Positions 35,233 to 44,082 of a stretch of DNA of 64,000 bases are shown here, piece by piece. The stretch comes from Sporomusaceae bacterium FL31 (GTDB lineage: Bacteria > Bacillota > Negativicutes > DSM-1736 > Dendrosporobacteraceae): the NCBI GenBank assembly GCA_003990955.1, contig BIFV01000005.1, forward strand, positions 186,001 to 250,000. Direction: 5' to 3'. The notes under the pieces were generated by a model. The model was not told where the DNA came from. It saw only the letters and a program-made list of their open reading frames with translations, and searched no databases. Made by a program: the position numbers and the translations under genes. Position 1 is the stretch's first letter. Each line of letters opens with the position of its first letter.

Positions 35233-35994
35233 TTACTTATCTAACAGTCTGTAATGGTATTCGAACAAAGGAGTAAATCCTAACTTGTGATATAGCGCTA
35301 AGGCAGGAGTATTATCTTTTAAGACCTGTAAATATAATTGATCTGCACCATGACTCAAAGACCAATTGACAAGAGAACGGAGTAGCGCAGTCGCTGCCCC
35401 TTTCCCCCGGTGTTCGGCATCAACAACAATATTACTCAGCCCCGCCCACCCTCTCTCTGCCACGACAGTTCCAAGCGCAATTAATTTTCCTTGATTACAA
35501 AGGCTGGCGAATGCCTTCTTCGGAGCAATCGCGGAAAAAATATGGTCATACCCCTGGTAACGATCAGGCGAATAGCCTTCTAATCGCATAAAATCATAAA
35601 TCCACTCACGACTCGCTTCTTCTGCAATTTTAGAAATAAACCGATCAGACTCCACGGTACGTTCCAGCACCTTGTTACAGGATGAGACCATAGCGTAACA
35701 TTCGAAGATCTTACGATAGCCACAAGAATCCAGAATGCCCTCCAATTCCGTTGGTGATGCCTCACTGATACAGAAACAGGGTGAAAGTGATCGCCTCCGA
35801 TAGAAGTCCTCTACAACCTCTAGCCATTCCCCATGCTCTGGAAAAGAACCGTTCGTATAGACACTGTTTGCTCGCCTTGTTACATTCATATTTGCCCGAA
35901 GTCTCCACGATCCTAGCGTTTGCTGAATATGTGCAGGCCAGCTGTTTGCAGCGAGCTCTTCAATGAACTTAATAAGTTTTATATCTCCATTCAT
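35233..35994 (-). CDS. GNAT family N-acetyltransferase
   Basis: A 253-residue protein with a C-terminal GNAT domain: NIVVDAEHRGKGAATALLRSL carries the acetyl-CoA pyrophosphate loop (R/Q-x-x-G-x-G/A), and NTPALALYHKLGFTPLFEY is the closing helix-strand. The N-terminal ~120 residues (LAANSWPAHIQQTLGSWRLR) resemble the degenerate first GNAT half of two-domain acetyltransferases. Substrate unknown. Good AAGGAG ribosome site. Confidence 0.85.
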   Translation of the reverse strand: MNGDIKLIKFIEELAANSWPAHIQQTLGSWRLRANMNVTRRANSVYTNGSFPEHGEWLEVVEDFYRRRSLSPCFCISEASPTELEGILDSCGYRKIFECYAMVSSCNKVLERTVESDRFISKIAEEASREWIYDFMRLEGYSPDRYQGYDHIFSAIAPKKAFASLCNQGKLIALGTVVAERGWAGLSNIVVDAEHRGKGAATALLRSLVNWSLSHGADQLYLQVLKDNTPALALYHKLGFTPLFEYHYRLLDK

Positions 35995-36140
35995 GTCTTT
36001 CTCCTTTTCTAACGACCGTTTAATATCTGAAAAATAGTAGTTGTTTTAATGGGATGATAGAATGTTCAAAGACTGCTTTTTCTAAATCTGCTTATCAGAA
36101 CATTATTTGTGAACTGTATGCTACTTTTTTATATTAATCA

Positions 36141-36194
36141 AAATACAGAAAGCTCCTGCCAATCATATGAATCTGACAGGAGCTTTCTGTATTT
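36141..36194 (-). terminator. Strong terminator (repeat family member)
   Basis: Perfect 18-bp arms AAATACAGAAAGCTCCTG (36141-36158) and its complement (36177-36194). The loop shares TATGAATCTGACAGG with the other family hairpins. It ends the racemase transcript. Confidence 0.9.
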
Positions 36195-36267
36195 TTCGCC
36201 GTTACAGTAATAACGATCTACAATCACCGCAATCAGCGTTTTGGCTGTTTTACTAAAAAGAATCAGC

Positions 36268-36972
36268 CTATAACCTATGTAATAACGGCTTATCTACAAA
36301 ACGAATTGCCGCAGCCGCTAATACTGAGGTCGGATCAATTGACGGTCGCTCTATATGAAACAATTCAAATGCAACCGGAAGCTCTGTACAGCCCAACACC
36401 AATATTTCTGCCCCGTTCTCAAAAACCTCGTCAATGGTTCTATAAAACTCATTAAGGTTGATATTCCGATTTGACGCCTTTATCCCATTATAAATAACAT
36501 CCATTACACTCCTCTGTTTGATTGGCGAAGGAGTGATCAAATCTATTCCCGCGTCTGCTAGCGCTGTATGATACACTCCTGATTGAATAGTTCCATCAGT
36601 TGCCAGCAAACCAATTTTCCTTATTCCTCTGTTTTTGATTTCCTTCACCGTTTCTTTCAACATATTCAACAGTGGAATATCGAAAAAAGGAGTAATTTTA
36701 TCATAAAAATAATGCGCTGTATTGCACGGCATAACTAATACATCTGCTCCCATGGACTGAAGCCGAACGCCGCTTCTCACCATTTCAGGAATAGGATTCT
36801 CGCCCCCTCCTAATATGGCTTTTGTCCTGTCCGGAATTTTGGTATTACAATCTATACAAATATGAATATGCTCTTGATCAGATTTAGCATCTGTCATATT
36901 GATAATCTTTTTAAACAAATCACATGTAGCTAACGATCCCATGCCTCCAATAATCCCGATTGACTTTTGCAT
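36268..36972 (-). CDS. Aspartate/glutamate racemase family protein
   Basis: A 234-residue cofactor-independent racemase of the RacX/YgeA type. Two catalytic cysteines are visible: Cys83 in VMPCNTAH and a second near residue 197 in VLGCTELP. The opening IGIIGGMGSLATCDLFKKI is typical. It may racemise aspartate, glutamate or a broad set of amino acids. It is divergent from a LysR gene, 127 bases away, which probably controls it. The dedicated MurI lies separately at 44083. Confidence 0.88.
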   Translation of the reverse strand: MQKSIGIIGGMGSLATCDLFKKIINMTDAKSDQEHIHICIDCNTKIPDRTKAILGGGENPIPEMVRSGVRLQSMGADVLVMPCNTAHYFYDKITPFFDIPLLNMLKETVKEIKNRGIRKIGLLATDGTIQSGVYHTALADAGIDLITPSPIKQRSVMDVIYNGIKASNRNINLNEFYRTIDEVFENGAEILVLGCTELPVAFELFHIERPSIDPTSVLAAAAIRFVDKPLLHRL

Positions 36973-37099
36973 TTTATTTTCCCCCTGTTATAACAACGCC
37001 TTACTCTTATTGATTTCATTATAAAATCCAATTACAATAGAATCAAATACATATATCTATATAAATAATATAATCATTTGGTTATATTTCGGAGGCGTC

Positions 37100-38038
37100 A
37101 TGTTTAAAGGAAAAGAATATATTTATGAAGTCTACAAAGAAAAAAGCTTTTCAAAAGCAGCACAAAATCTCTATATCAGCCAACCAGCTTTAAGCGCCGC
37201 AATCAAAAAAATCGAAAAACGCCTCGGCTGCTCTATATTTGACCGAAGCAGCAGCCCTGTCCAATTGACAGAAGCTGGCACTGAATATGTGAAATCCATA
37301 GAAAAAATCATAGATATTGAAAACCGGTTTGAAAACTATCTTAGCAATTTAAACCAACTGAAAACAGGACGCCTTTCCATCGGCGCCAACAATGTGTTTG
37401 CGTCCTTTATTCTTCCGGCAATCATCACAAAATTCACCAATAAATATCCTTCCATTAAAGTGAATCTAGTTGAAGCCAATAGTGCCCATTTAGAAGATCA
37501 GTTATTCTCAGGCGCACTTGACTTTGTAATTGATAATTACCCCCTGAATGAAACAATCTATGAAAAACACTTATTCTGCCGCGAATGTCTTATTCTTGCC
37601 GTTCCTCAAAATTTTTCCTCAAATAGTCTCGCCCAAGAATATCAGTTATCAATAGACGACATCCATCAAAGAATGCACCTACTGCCAGATACAAAGCCTG
37701 TCCCCTTATCAGTATTTGCTAATGATCCATTTATTTTTTTAAGATCCGGAAATGATACGCGAATGCGTTCAGACAAAATTTTTCAAGAAAACGGCATGAC
37801 ACCAAAAATCATTTTAGAATTGGACCAATTGGCTACAGCTTATCATGTTGCGTGTTACGGCATGGGGATTACTATCATTAGTGATACTTTAGCTCAAAAA
37901 GCAAACTTTGAATCAAATATGCTATATTACAAAATCAATAGCACTCATTCATTCCGAAATGTATTCTTCTACAATAAACAAAATAAATATATCACCAAAG
38001 CCATGGAAGAATTCATAAAAATAGCACAAAACAAATAA
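37100..38038 (+). CDS. LysR family transcriptional regulator
   Basis: A 312-residue regulator. The N-terminal winged helix-turn-helix (residues 5-65, KSFSKAAQNLYISQPALSAAI) precedes a periplasmic-binding-like effector domain. LysR proteins usually bind the shared promoter region of the divergent gene, here the Asp/Glu racemase; an amino-acid effector is plausible but not shown. Ribosome site GGAGG before ATG 37100. The 126-base gap has several AT-rich dyads around 37025-37075 suited to LysR binding. Confidence 0.9.
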   Translation: MFKGKEYIYEVYKEKSFSKAAQNLYISQPALSAAIKKIEKRLGCSIFDRSSSPVQLTEAGTEYVKSIEKIIDIENRFENYLSNLNQLKTGRLSIGANNVFASFILPAIITKFTNKYPSIKVNLVEANSAHLEDQLFSGALDFVIDNYPLNETIYEKHLFCRECLILAVPQNFSSNSLAQEYQLSIDDIHQRMHLLPDTKPVPLSVFANDPFIFLRSGNDTRMRSDKIFQENGMTPKIILELDQLATAYHVACYGMGITIISDTLAQKANFESNMLYYKINSTHSFRNVFFYNKQNKYITKAMEEFIKIAQNK

Positions 38039-38268
38039 GCAAACTAAGATGGTGTTTCCCAGTCTCTATTATTTTCTCTATCCATGCACTTGTGATTAAA
38101 ATTGTCGAAAGGCAGGATTTTAGCGCTTACAGCATCGAAATGAAATAGAACTTATTGGTGATATTCCGACTGATACATGAACCGGTTTATTTCAGGACTA
38201 GAATATCTACTGACTTTTCAACACATATTTTAAATACTTCAATCTATGAAGAAGAAGGAGCAAACACG

Positions 38269-39285
38269 ATGAACTACAAAGAATTACTAGAAAATGCACG
38301 CACCGGTATCGGCAGTTATTGCAAAGCATGTCCTGTCTGTAATGGGATTGCCTGTAGAAACAGCATCCCAGGGCCAGGTGCAAAAGGTGTTGGGGACAAT
38401 GCCATCCGCAACTATCAGAAGTGGCAGGAAATTCGCGTAAATATGGATACTATTTGCGAGAATAAACCGGTAGACACCACTTTAGAATTATTTGGCCAAA
38501 CCTTTAAATATCCGTTTTTCGCAGCACCAGTTGGTGCGGTAAATATGCACTATGGTGATCGACTTAATGATATGCTTTATAATGACATTCTGGTTTCCGC
38601 CTGCATGGAAAATGGAATCGCTGCGTTTACCGGTGACGGTGTAGATCCGAAAGTCATGGAGGGCGCAACTGCTGCTATTGCTAAGGCTAATGGTTGCGGT
38701 GTGCCTACCGTTAAGCCATGGAATATGGGGATCATCACCGAAAAATTGGATCTAGTGCGTAAGGCAGGTGCTTTTGCGGTTGCCATGGATATCGACGCTG
38801 CCGGATTGCCTTTCTTAAAAAACATGACACCTCCAGCGGGCAGCAAATCGGTTGATGAACTTCGCCGCATTGCTGAAATTGCCGGTATTCCCTTTATCGT
38901 GAAAGGAATCATGAGCACAAAGGGTGCGCTGAAAGCAAAAGCAGCAGGCGCCTCCGCTATTGTTGTCTCCAATCATGGCGGCAGAGTACTAGATCAATGC
39001 CCGTCAACCGCGGAAGTACTGCCAGAAATCGCTGAAGCTGCCGGAAGCCAGCTGAAAATTCTTGTCGATGGCGGTATCCGCTCTGGCACAGATATTTTTA
39101 AAGCTCTTGCACTTGGTGCTGACGGTGTTCTAATCTGTCGTCCATTCGTTACCGCTGTTTATGGCGGCGAAAAAGCTGGCGTTAAAGTTTACATTGAAAA
39201 ACTGGCTGAAGAATTAAAGGATACGATGGCAATGTGCGGAGCATTTAGCCTGAATGAAATTACAAAGGATATGGTACGTATCTAA
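38269..39285 (+). CDS. FMN-dependent alpha-hydroxy-acid oxidising protein with N-terminal cysteine cluster
   Basis: A 338-residue FMN barrel enzyme related to lactate and glycolate oxidases. VVSNHGGRVLDQCPST holds the catalytic histidine and arginine region; ILVDGGIRSGTDIFKAL and GADGVLICRPF bind the FMN phosphate. Unlike classical members it opens with Cys18, Cys21, Cys24 and Cys29 (YCKACPVCNGIAC), a spacing suited to an iron-sulfur cluster or zinc. An electron-transfer role with lactate or another hydroxy acid is inferred for an anaerobe. ATG 38269 follows GAAGAAGGAG; the longer frame from 38155 lacks a site. Confidence 0.82.
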   Translation: MNYKELLENARTGIGSYCKACPVCNGIACRNSIPGPGAKGVGDNAIRNYQKWQEIRVNMDTICENKPVDTTLELFGQTFKYPFFAAPVGAVNMHYGDRLNDMLYNDILVSACMENGIAAFTGDGVDPKVMEGATAAIAKANGCGVPTVKPWNMGIITEKLDLVRKAGAFAVAMDIDAAGLPFLKNMTPPAGSKSVDELRRIAEIAGIPFIVKGIMSTKGALKAKAAGASAIVVSNHGGRVLDQCPSTAEVLPEIAEAAGSQLKILVDGGIRSGTDIFKALALGADGVLICRPFVTAVYGGEKAGVKVYIEKLAEELKDTMAMCGAFSLNEITKDMVRI

Positions 39286-39351
39286 CTACAGTTAAGTAAG
39301 GCAATATTCTATCCAATTTGGCACGTTCTTTGTATAATTTAATACTCGGCT

Positions 39352-39398
39352 AATAAAATACCTCAACCACGCTTTTGCACGGTTGAGGTTATTTTATT
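39352..39398. terminator. Bidirectional terminator
   Basis: AATAAAATA-CCTCAACC arms (39352-39368) pair with GGTTGAGG-TTATTTTATT (39381-39398). It separates the hydroxy-acid enzyme from the three-gene AAA unit. Confidence 0.88.
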
Positions 39399-39553
39399 AG
39401 ATCATCATGATTTAATTTTTGTATCGGACAAATTGTTTCAATAGCAATTTATAGAACCTTTTTTTATGCAGTGGTATAATGATTTTATTTATACTACTTA
39501 AAAATAACAAGGTATTCCTTACACATTAAAAAATCATAAAGGAATGTAACATC

Positions 39554-40363
39554 ATGGAGAAATCAAAGCTTATTGAAATGATAAAGAATAATCCTTATGC
39601 CCTATCGTATATTGATAACCCTACAGACGAGATGAAGCTATTGGCGATTAGAAAAAATGGCCTTGCGATCCAGTATATTGATCATCCAACTAGCGAGATG
39701 CAAGAATTAGCGATAGCCAATAATGCGCGAGCCATTCAATTTATCAATAATCCGACAGAAGCTATGATGATTAAAGCGATACATGATGGCTGGAATAACT
39801 TAGAATATATTAAAAACCCATCAGATGAGTTAATTAAGCTAGCTATCAGTCAAGCTGGATGGGCGATTAAATATGTGCAGAACCCAAATGAGGAATTGCA
39901 ATTATTAGCTGTAAGAAAGAATTACGACTCAATCAAGTTTATCCAAGAACCTTACGAAAGTGTCCAAGAAGAAGCTGTAACAATCAGTTATGAGGCATTA
40001 AGATATATCCATTCGCCTACCCATAAGGCTGAGCTTATTGCTATCAAGAACAACGATCAGGCCATTCGGCTCATCAATGATTTGGATAAAAATAAACTGC
40101 TGGAATTTTTGAAAGTAAATATTTTAGTAATTAAATATGTTATGAAAGAAGTAGAACTATCGAAAGATGATTTAGAACAAGTGCTAAAGGAAGCACTATC
40201 CAATGAAGCTGTTGAAGAAAAATATGTCAGAGATTATTTGAATTTTAGTACTATCGATAAAAACAGTGACATTCTACCAATGGATAAGATCATGTTTATT
40301 GATAAATATGGCAGTAAAAAAGCAAAAAAAATAGCTGTCGATGAAAAGCTAACGCTAAAGTAG
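39554..40363 (+). CDS. Protein of seven 22-residue repeats, first gene of the AAA/VWA unit
   Basis: A 269-residue soluble protein. From residue 20 to 173 it consists of seven exact-length 22-residue repeats, each like IDNPTDEMKLLAIRKNGLAI with a final aromatic, preceded by a half repeat. Pattern: hydrophobic strand end, NPT/NPS turn, then helix with LAI and a second short helix. This resembles DUF4116-type helical repeats and suggests a solenoid for protein binding. The last ~95 residues are charged and helical (KDDLEQVLKEALSNEAVEEK). It precedes the ATPase gene by 12 bases, so the products probably act together. No enzymatic motif is seen. Confidence 0.8.
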   Translation: MEKSKLIEMIKNNPYALSYIDNPTDEMKLLAIRKNGLAIQYIDHPTSEMQELAIANNARAIQFINNPTEAMMIKAIHDGWNNLEYIKNPSDELIKLAISQAGWAIKYVQNPNEELQLLAVRKNYDSIKFIQEPYESVQEEAVTISYEALRYIHSPTHKAELIAIKNNDQAIRLINDLDKNKLLEFLKVNILVIKYVMKEVELSKDDLEQVLKEALSNEAVEEKYVRDYLNFSTIDKNSDILPMDKIMFIDKYGSKKAKKIAVDEKLTLK

Positions 40364-40375
40364 GTGGGAGAACTC

Positions 40376-41503
40376 ATGAATTTTAACGATACATTGAAAA
40401 GTGTTGATTTAGTGCTCGCTACTGGGGAAGTACCTTTGATTGTCGGAGAAACTGGAATCGGAAAAACAGCTTTAGCCAAGCAGCTTGCTCATGAAAACAA
40501 TTGGAGTTTAATTATTATTGATGGCAATCTCCTTAAAGAAGGCGAAATAGGTGGTCTGCCAACAATAGAGTCTTATACAAGAGTGAACCATCACGGAAAT
40601 AAAGTGGAGAAGAAAACTACCGTATATGCCGTTCATAATAAATTAAGGGAAATTGATGAAGAGATCGCGAATGGAAAAACCGTGCTTTTATTTATCGATG
40701 AGATTAATCGTTGTGAACATACCGTACAACAGGAACTGATGAATTTGATATTAAATAGAGAAATTAATGGCTATAAGCTGCATGAGAAAGTAAAAATTGT
40801 CGCTGCCATGAATCCATCCAGTAAATATGGTTCGGATTTTGATTATCAAGTGGTCGATATGGACGTAGCGCAAGAAAATCGATTTGTATGGTTACATATG
40901 GAGCCTGATTATATGCAGTGGTTAGATTGGGCAATGACTGCAGGCATTGAGCAAAAGGTAATCGAGTTTATTTCCACCTTCCCAGAATATTTACATAAAA
41001 TCAACGATGATGATCTAAGAGCAACACCAAGAAGCTATGAACGAATTTCCGGCATTTATAAAATTTATAAACAAAAAGAAGAATCCGTACCTAGGTCGGT
41101 ATTTTTAAATATCATCAGAGGAAATGTAGGAAAACTTATTGCTGAAGAGTTTGTTGCCTTTGTTGAATCCGATTACAGCGCACTCATCACTTATGAAGAT
41201 GTTTTTTCAGGAAGCGAGCTGCACGAATCGGTCAAAGAAAAAATCAAAAACGAAAGTCATACAAGGCTTTACCTGGCTGCAAAGAATATTCTAAAGCACT
41301 TGGAAGCAACTATAAAAAATAATGCTGCTGACACCAGTTATCTGATTGACAGACTCATTGAGTTTTTGAAAATATATCCTGTGGATTTAATGATCGGAAT
41401 CATGAAGGATATCAAGAATAGTTATCGTGAAGTATACAAATATGCCATTGAGAATGAGGCTTTTGTAGAAGCATATTTTGAATCTTATCGCTCAATTAGG
41501 TGA
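40376..41503 (+). CDS. MoxR-type AAA+ ATPase
   Basis: A 375-residue AAA+ protein. Walker A is GETGIGKT (residues 24-31), Walker B is VLLFIDEINRC, sensor 1 is AAMNPSSKYG, and ENRFVWLHMEPDY carries the arginine-finger-like region of MoxR proteins. MoxR ATPases act as chaperones that insert cofactors or remodel VWA-domain partners. Here the VWA protein is encoded directly downstream (overlap region of six bases) and a repeat protein upstream. ATG 40376 follows AGGTGGGAG; a GTG at 40364 overlaps it. The C-terminal ~140 residues are helical and unlike short MoxR members. Confidence 0.88.
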   Translation: MNFNDTLKSVDLVLATGEVPLIVGETGIGKTALAKQLAHENNWSLIIIDGNLLKEGEIGGLPTIESYTRVNHHGNKVEKKTTVYAVHNKLREIDEEIANGKTVLLFIDEINRCEHTVQQELMNLILNREINGYKLHEKVKIVAAMNPSSKYGSDFDYQVVDMDVAQENRFVWLHMEPDYMQWLDWAMTAGIEQKVIEFISTFPEYLHKINDDDLRATPRSYERISGIYKIYKQKEESVPRSVFLNIIRGNVGKLIAEEFVAFVESDYSALITYEDVFSGSELHESVKEKIKNESHTRLYLAAKNILKHLEATIKNNAADTSYLIDRLIEFLKIYPVDLMIGIMKDIKNSYREVYKYAIENEAFVEAYFESYRSIR

Positions 41504-41509
41504 TAACAG

Positions 41510-42910
41510 ATGACAACTTATTTTGAAACCCATATAGAAAGACTTTATGAAAAAGCATATGAAATGATTTATGATTTTTTAAAAGTAAAACGTCAAAAAG
41601 ACAATGCTCAGCTGTATGTCCCGGAAGAATTTAAAAAAGAGTTTTTTGGTCTTGTAGATAAAGTGAATCTAAGTCTTATGGAAGACAAAGATAATTTCTA
41701 TGGGTATTTTTTGTTGCAAATGTCAAGAGAAATCCGCTTCGATATCAGCAGTCCTACTGCCGTAAATTTTAAAGGCGCGAAATATGTACTCTATTTTAAT
41801 CCCATCGTCTTTTTGGCTCTTAATCTAAAACAAATGGAAAGTGCGATTAAGCATGAAATACTCCATATCGTTTCGATGCATTTAATCAGAGCGAAAGAAC
41901 TTCAAGATAGCTATAGTACCTTAGCGATTAATCTCGCCATGGATATCGTAGTAAACACCCATTTAGATCATCTCCCCCCTTATGCAACTACCTTAGAATG
42001 GGTAAATGTACATTATTCTTTGAAGCTCCTGCCATTCGAGCCTTTTGAATATTATGCGGAAAAGATCCAGACTGCCCTGGACTTATTAGAAGTAGTTGAA
42101 GATGACACAGCAGATGACAGCGATGAAAAATTAGAAACTGCTTATAATCCTGAAAAAACCCATGACATTTGGGAAGATTCCAGTGAGCTAGATGATCAAA
42201 CACTCAAAGAATTTACGGAGAAGTTTATTGATGCTTCGCAAAAAGGCAGGATTCCCAACTACTTAGAAAGCATGATATCATCACTAAAAAATAGCCAGGG
42301 TGAGCTTCCTTGGAATTTGTATCTTAAGCGGTTAATGGGCTCTGTTGAAAGTACTCAAAAGAAAACGATAACAAGAAGAAATCGAAGACAGCCGGATCGA
42401 TTGGATTTACGGGGGCAACTGAGAAGCCATAAGGCCAAAATAGTGGTTGCTCTTGATATCAGTGGCAGCATTAGTGATGCAGAATTTAATCAAGCCATTA
42501 AAGAAGTACTCAGTATCGTGAAAAATTACAATCATGAGATTACGATCGTAGAATGTGATAGCGAAATTAGACGTGTGTATCAAGTCAAATCCGTAAAGGA
42601 TTTAAAAGCTAGAATCGATATAAGAGGAAACACTAGCTTTACTCCGGTTTTTGAATATGCGAATACGAAGAAGATTGATTTATTAGTGTATTTTACGGAT
42701 GGTAAAGGTGAAGAGAAGCTTCACGCCATACCTAAAGGGTATAAAGTCTTATGGGTGATTTCTGGAAGAGGAGATAAGCTTTCCTTAAAAGAAGCCTATG
42801 GGGTAGTTAAAAAACTTAACAAAGTTGAAATAAAAGATAATACCTTAGATATCCGCGATGTTGAAAAAGGCGGCTATTCAATGAACAACCAAGAAAAAAT
42901 CGGTATTTAA
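41510..42910 (+). CDS. DUF2201-type metallopeptidase and VWA-like protein
   Basis: A 466-residue two-domain protein. The N-terminal part carries HEILH (residues 115-119, HExxH zinc motif) with a further His124, matching the putative metallopeptidase domain of DUF2201. After an acidic linker (about 196-235) and a basic stretch (TITRRNRRQPDRLDL) the C-terminal VWA-like domain starts with the MIDAS motif DISGS (316-320), followed by a conserved threonine (RGNTSFTP) and YFTDG. The ribosome site overlaps the end of the ATPase gene, so they are coupled. The likely model is ATP-driven control of the VWA/peptidase protein by its MoxR partner. Confidence 0.88.
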   Translation: MTTYFETHIERLYEKAYEMIYDFLKVKRQKDNAQLYVPEEFKKEFFGLVDKVNLSLMEDKDNFYGYFLLQMSREIRFDISSPTAVNFKGAKYVLYFNPIVFLALNLKQMESAIKHEILHIVSMHLIRAKELQDSYSTLAINLAMDIVVNTHLDHLPPYATTLEWVNVHYSLKLLPFEPFEYYAEKIQTALDLLEVVEDDTADDSDEKLETAYNPEKTHDIWEDSSELDDQTLKEFTEKFIDASQKGRIPNYLESMISSLKNSQGELPWNLYLKRLMGSVESTQKKTITRRNRRQPDRLDLRGQLRSHKAKIVVALDISGSISDAEFNQAIKEVLSIVKNYNHEITIVECDSEIRRVYQVKSVKDLKARIDIRGNTSFTPVFEYANTKKIDLLVYFTDGKGEEKLHAIPKGYKVLWVISGRGDKLSLKEAYGVVKKLNKVEIKDNTLDIRDVEKGGYSMNNQEKIGI

Positions 42911-42914
42911 TTAA

Positions 42915-42949
42915 AAACACCTTCTATGAATCTGGAAGGTGCTTTTTTG
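42915..42949 (+). terminator. Terminator of the AAA/VWA unit
   Basis: AAACACCTTC (arm from 42915) pairs with GAAGGTG (42935-42941) followed by CTTTTTTG. It resembles the murI terminator at 44953 in arm and loop. Confidence 0.88.
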
Positions 42950-42954
42950 TGATT

Positions 42955-43707
42955 TTAAAAATTCTGCTCAGTCAAAATGAGCGGCCCGTCAGGAGTAATC
43001 GCAATAGTATGTTCATATTGAGCAGATCGCTTACCATCAGTAGTTCGTGCAGTCCAGCCATTTGCGTCTATTTTACAATGCCACGAGCCCTCGTTCACCA
43101 TTGGCTCAACGGTAATTACCATGCCTTCTCTCAATTTAGCTCCTTTTCCAGGCTTACCATAATGCAGAATAGTCGGTTCTTCGTGTATGCGCCTTCCTAT
43201 ACCATGTCCTGCAAAATCTCTGACCACTGAAAACCCCTCATTTTCAACATAGGTTTGGATCGCATGACCAATATCTCCTACACGATTTCCATCCTGTACT
43301 TGTTCGATACCTTTATATAAAGACTCTTTCGCAACATTTAGCAGGCGTTGTGACTCTTCGGAAATAGACCCTACTGCATAGCTCCAAGCTGAATCAGCAA
43401 GACCACCTTTAAAATCGACCACCATATCAATGGTTACAATATCTCCGTTCATAAAGGGTTTATGATTAGGAAACCCATGGCAGATCTCATCATTAACTGA
43501 AGCACAAATCGCATGACGATACCCCTTATATCCTTTTTGCGCAGGTGTAGCACCCCATCGAGCTAGATATACATATACGAATTTATCAATTTGTACACTG
43601 CAAACACCTGGCTTTATCATTTTTGCAATTTCTTTATGGCAAGAAGCCAGAATTTTACCTGCCTCATGCATCATTTCAATCTCTTTTATACTCTTAAATG
43701 TAATCAT
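42955..43707 (-). CDS. map: Methionine aminopeptidase, type I
   Basis: A 250-residue pita-bread metalloprotease that removes N-terminal methionine from new proteins. The five metal ligands and the catalytic histidine are visible: His78 (ICHGFP), Asp94 (VTIDMVVD), Asp105 (GLADSAW), the histidine of GHGIGRRIHEEP, and glutamates in ITVEPMV and QYEHTIA. ATG 43707 follows GAGGAG; the ATG at 43725 precedes it. It is outside any ribosomal-protein operon, so it may be a second copy. Converges on the AAA/VWA unit. Confidence 0.95.
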   Translation of the reverse strand: MITFKSIKEIEMMHEAGKILASCHKEIAKMIKPGVCSVQIDKFVYVYLARWGATPAQKGYKGYRHAICASVNDEICHGFPNHKPFMNGDIVTIDMVVDFKGGLADSAWSYAVGSISEESQRLLNVAKESLYKGIEQVQDGNRVGDIGHAIQTYVENEGFSVVRDFAGHGIGRRIHEEPTILHYGKPGKGAKLREGMVITVEPMVNEGSWHCKIDANGWTARTTDGKRSAQYEHTIAITPDGPLILTEQNF

Positions 43708-43821
43708 GTTAAATACGCTCCTCAATATGTCGAATAGCCCGATAACAGAGTTATCGCCAACTATCTTAGCTACACCGCTCTCAGCACTTTAAGTTTAAAT
43801 CATCCTTCCCATTTTACGCAA

Positions 43822-43856
43822 AGAACTCCTGCCAAATTCCCATTAAAAAATTTGAC
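43822..43856 (-). repeat. Degenerate member of the CTCCTGCCAAAT hairpin family
   Basis: AAGAACTCCTGCCAAATTCC matches the left arm and loop start of the 46512 hairpin almost exactly, but the right arm (TTTGACAAAAGTGAAC) has lost most pairing. The rest of the 43726-44082 gap (357 bases) holds the murI promoter region, with a TATGAT near 44000, and no gene I can support. Confidence 0.55.
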
Positions 43857-44082
43857 AAAAGTGAACAACTATTGCTGTCACTGAGAAAATGTAATTTCCG
43901 AAAAAACAAAAAAGACCTAGCATATGCTATAGTCATGTAAGAATTGCAACTTCTATACAAAATTCCTACTACCGCTAGTTTGTGGTATGATATAAGCAGT
44001 ACTTTTAATTAAAGCTCTATATTTTGATGGAGCTGTGCATGGATAATATGAATACAATAATTGAAACTAGGAAGGGATTAGT

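Noticed and set aside
39554..42910. Identification of the AAA/VWA unit as RavA-ViaA
   Set aside because: RavA and ViaA differ in length and domain content; here the VWA protein has an HExxH domain and there is a third, repeat gene.
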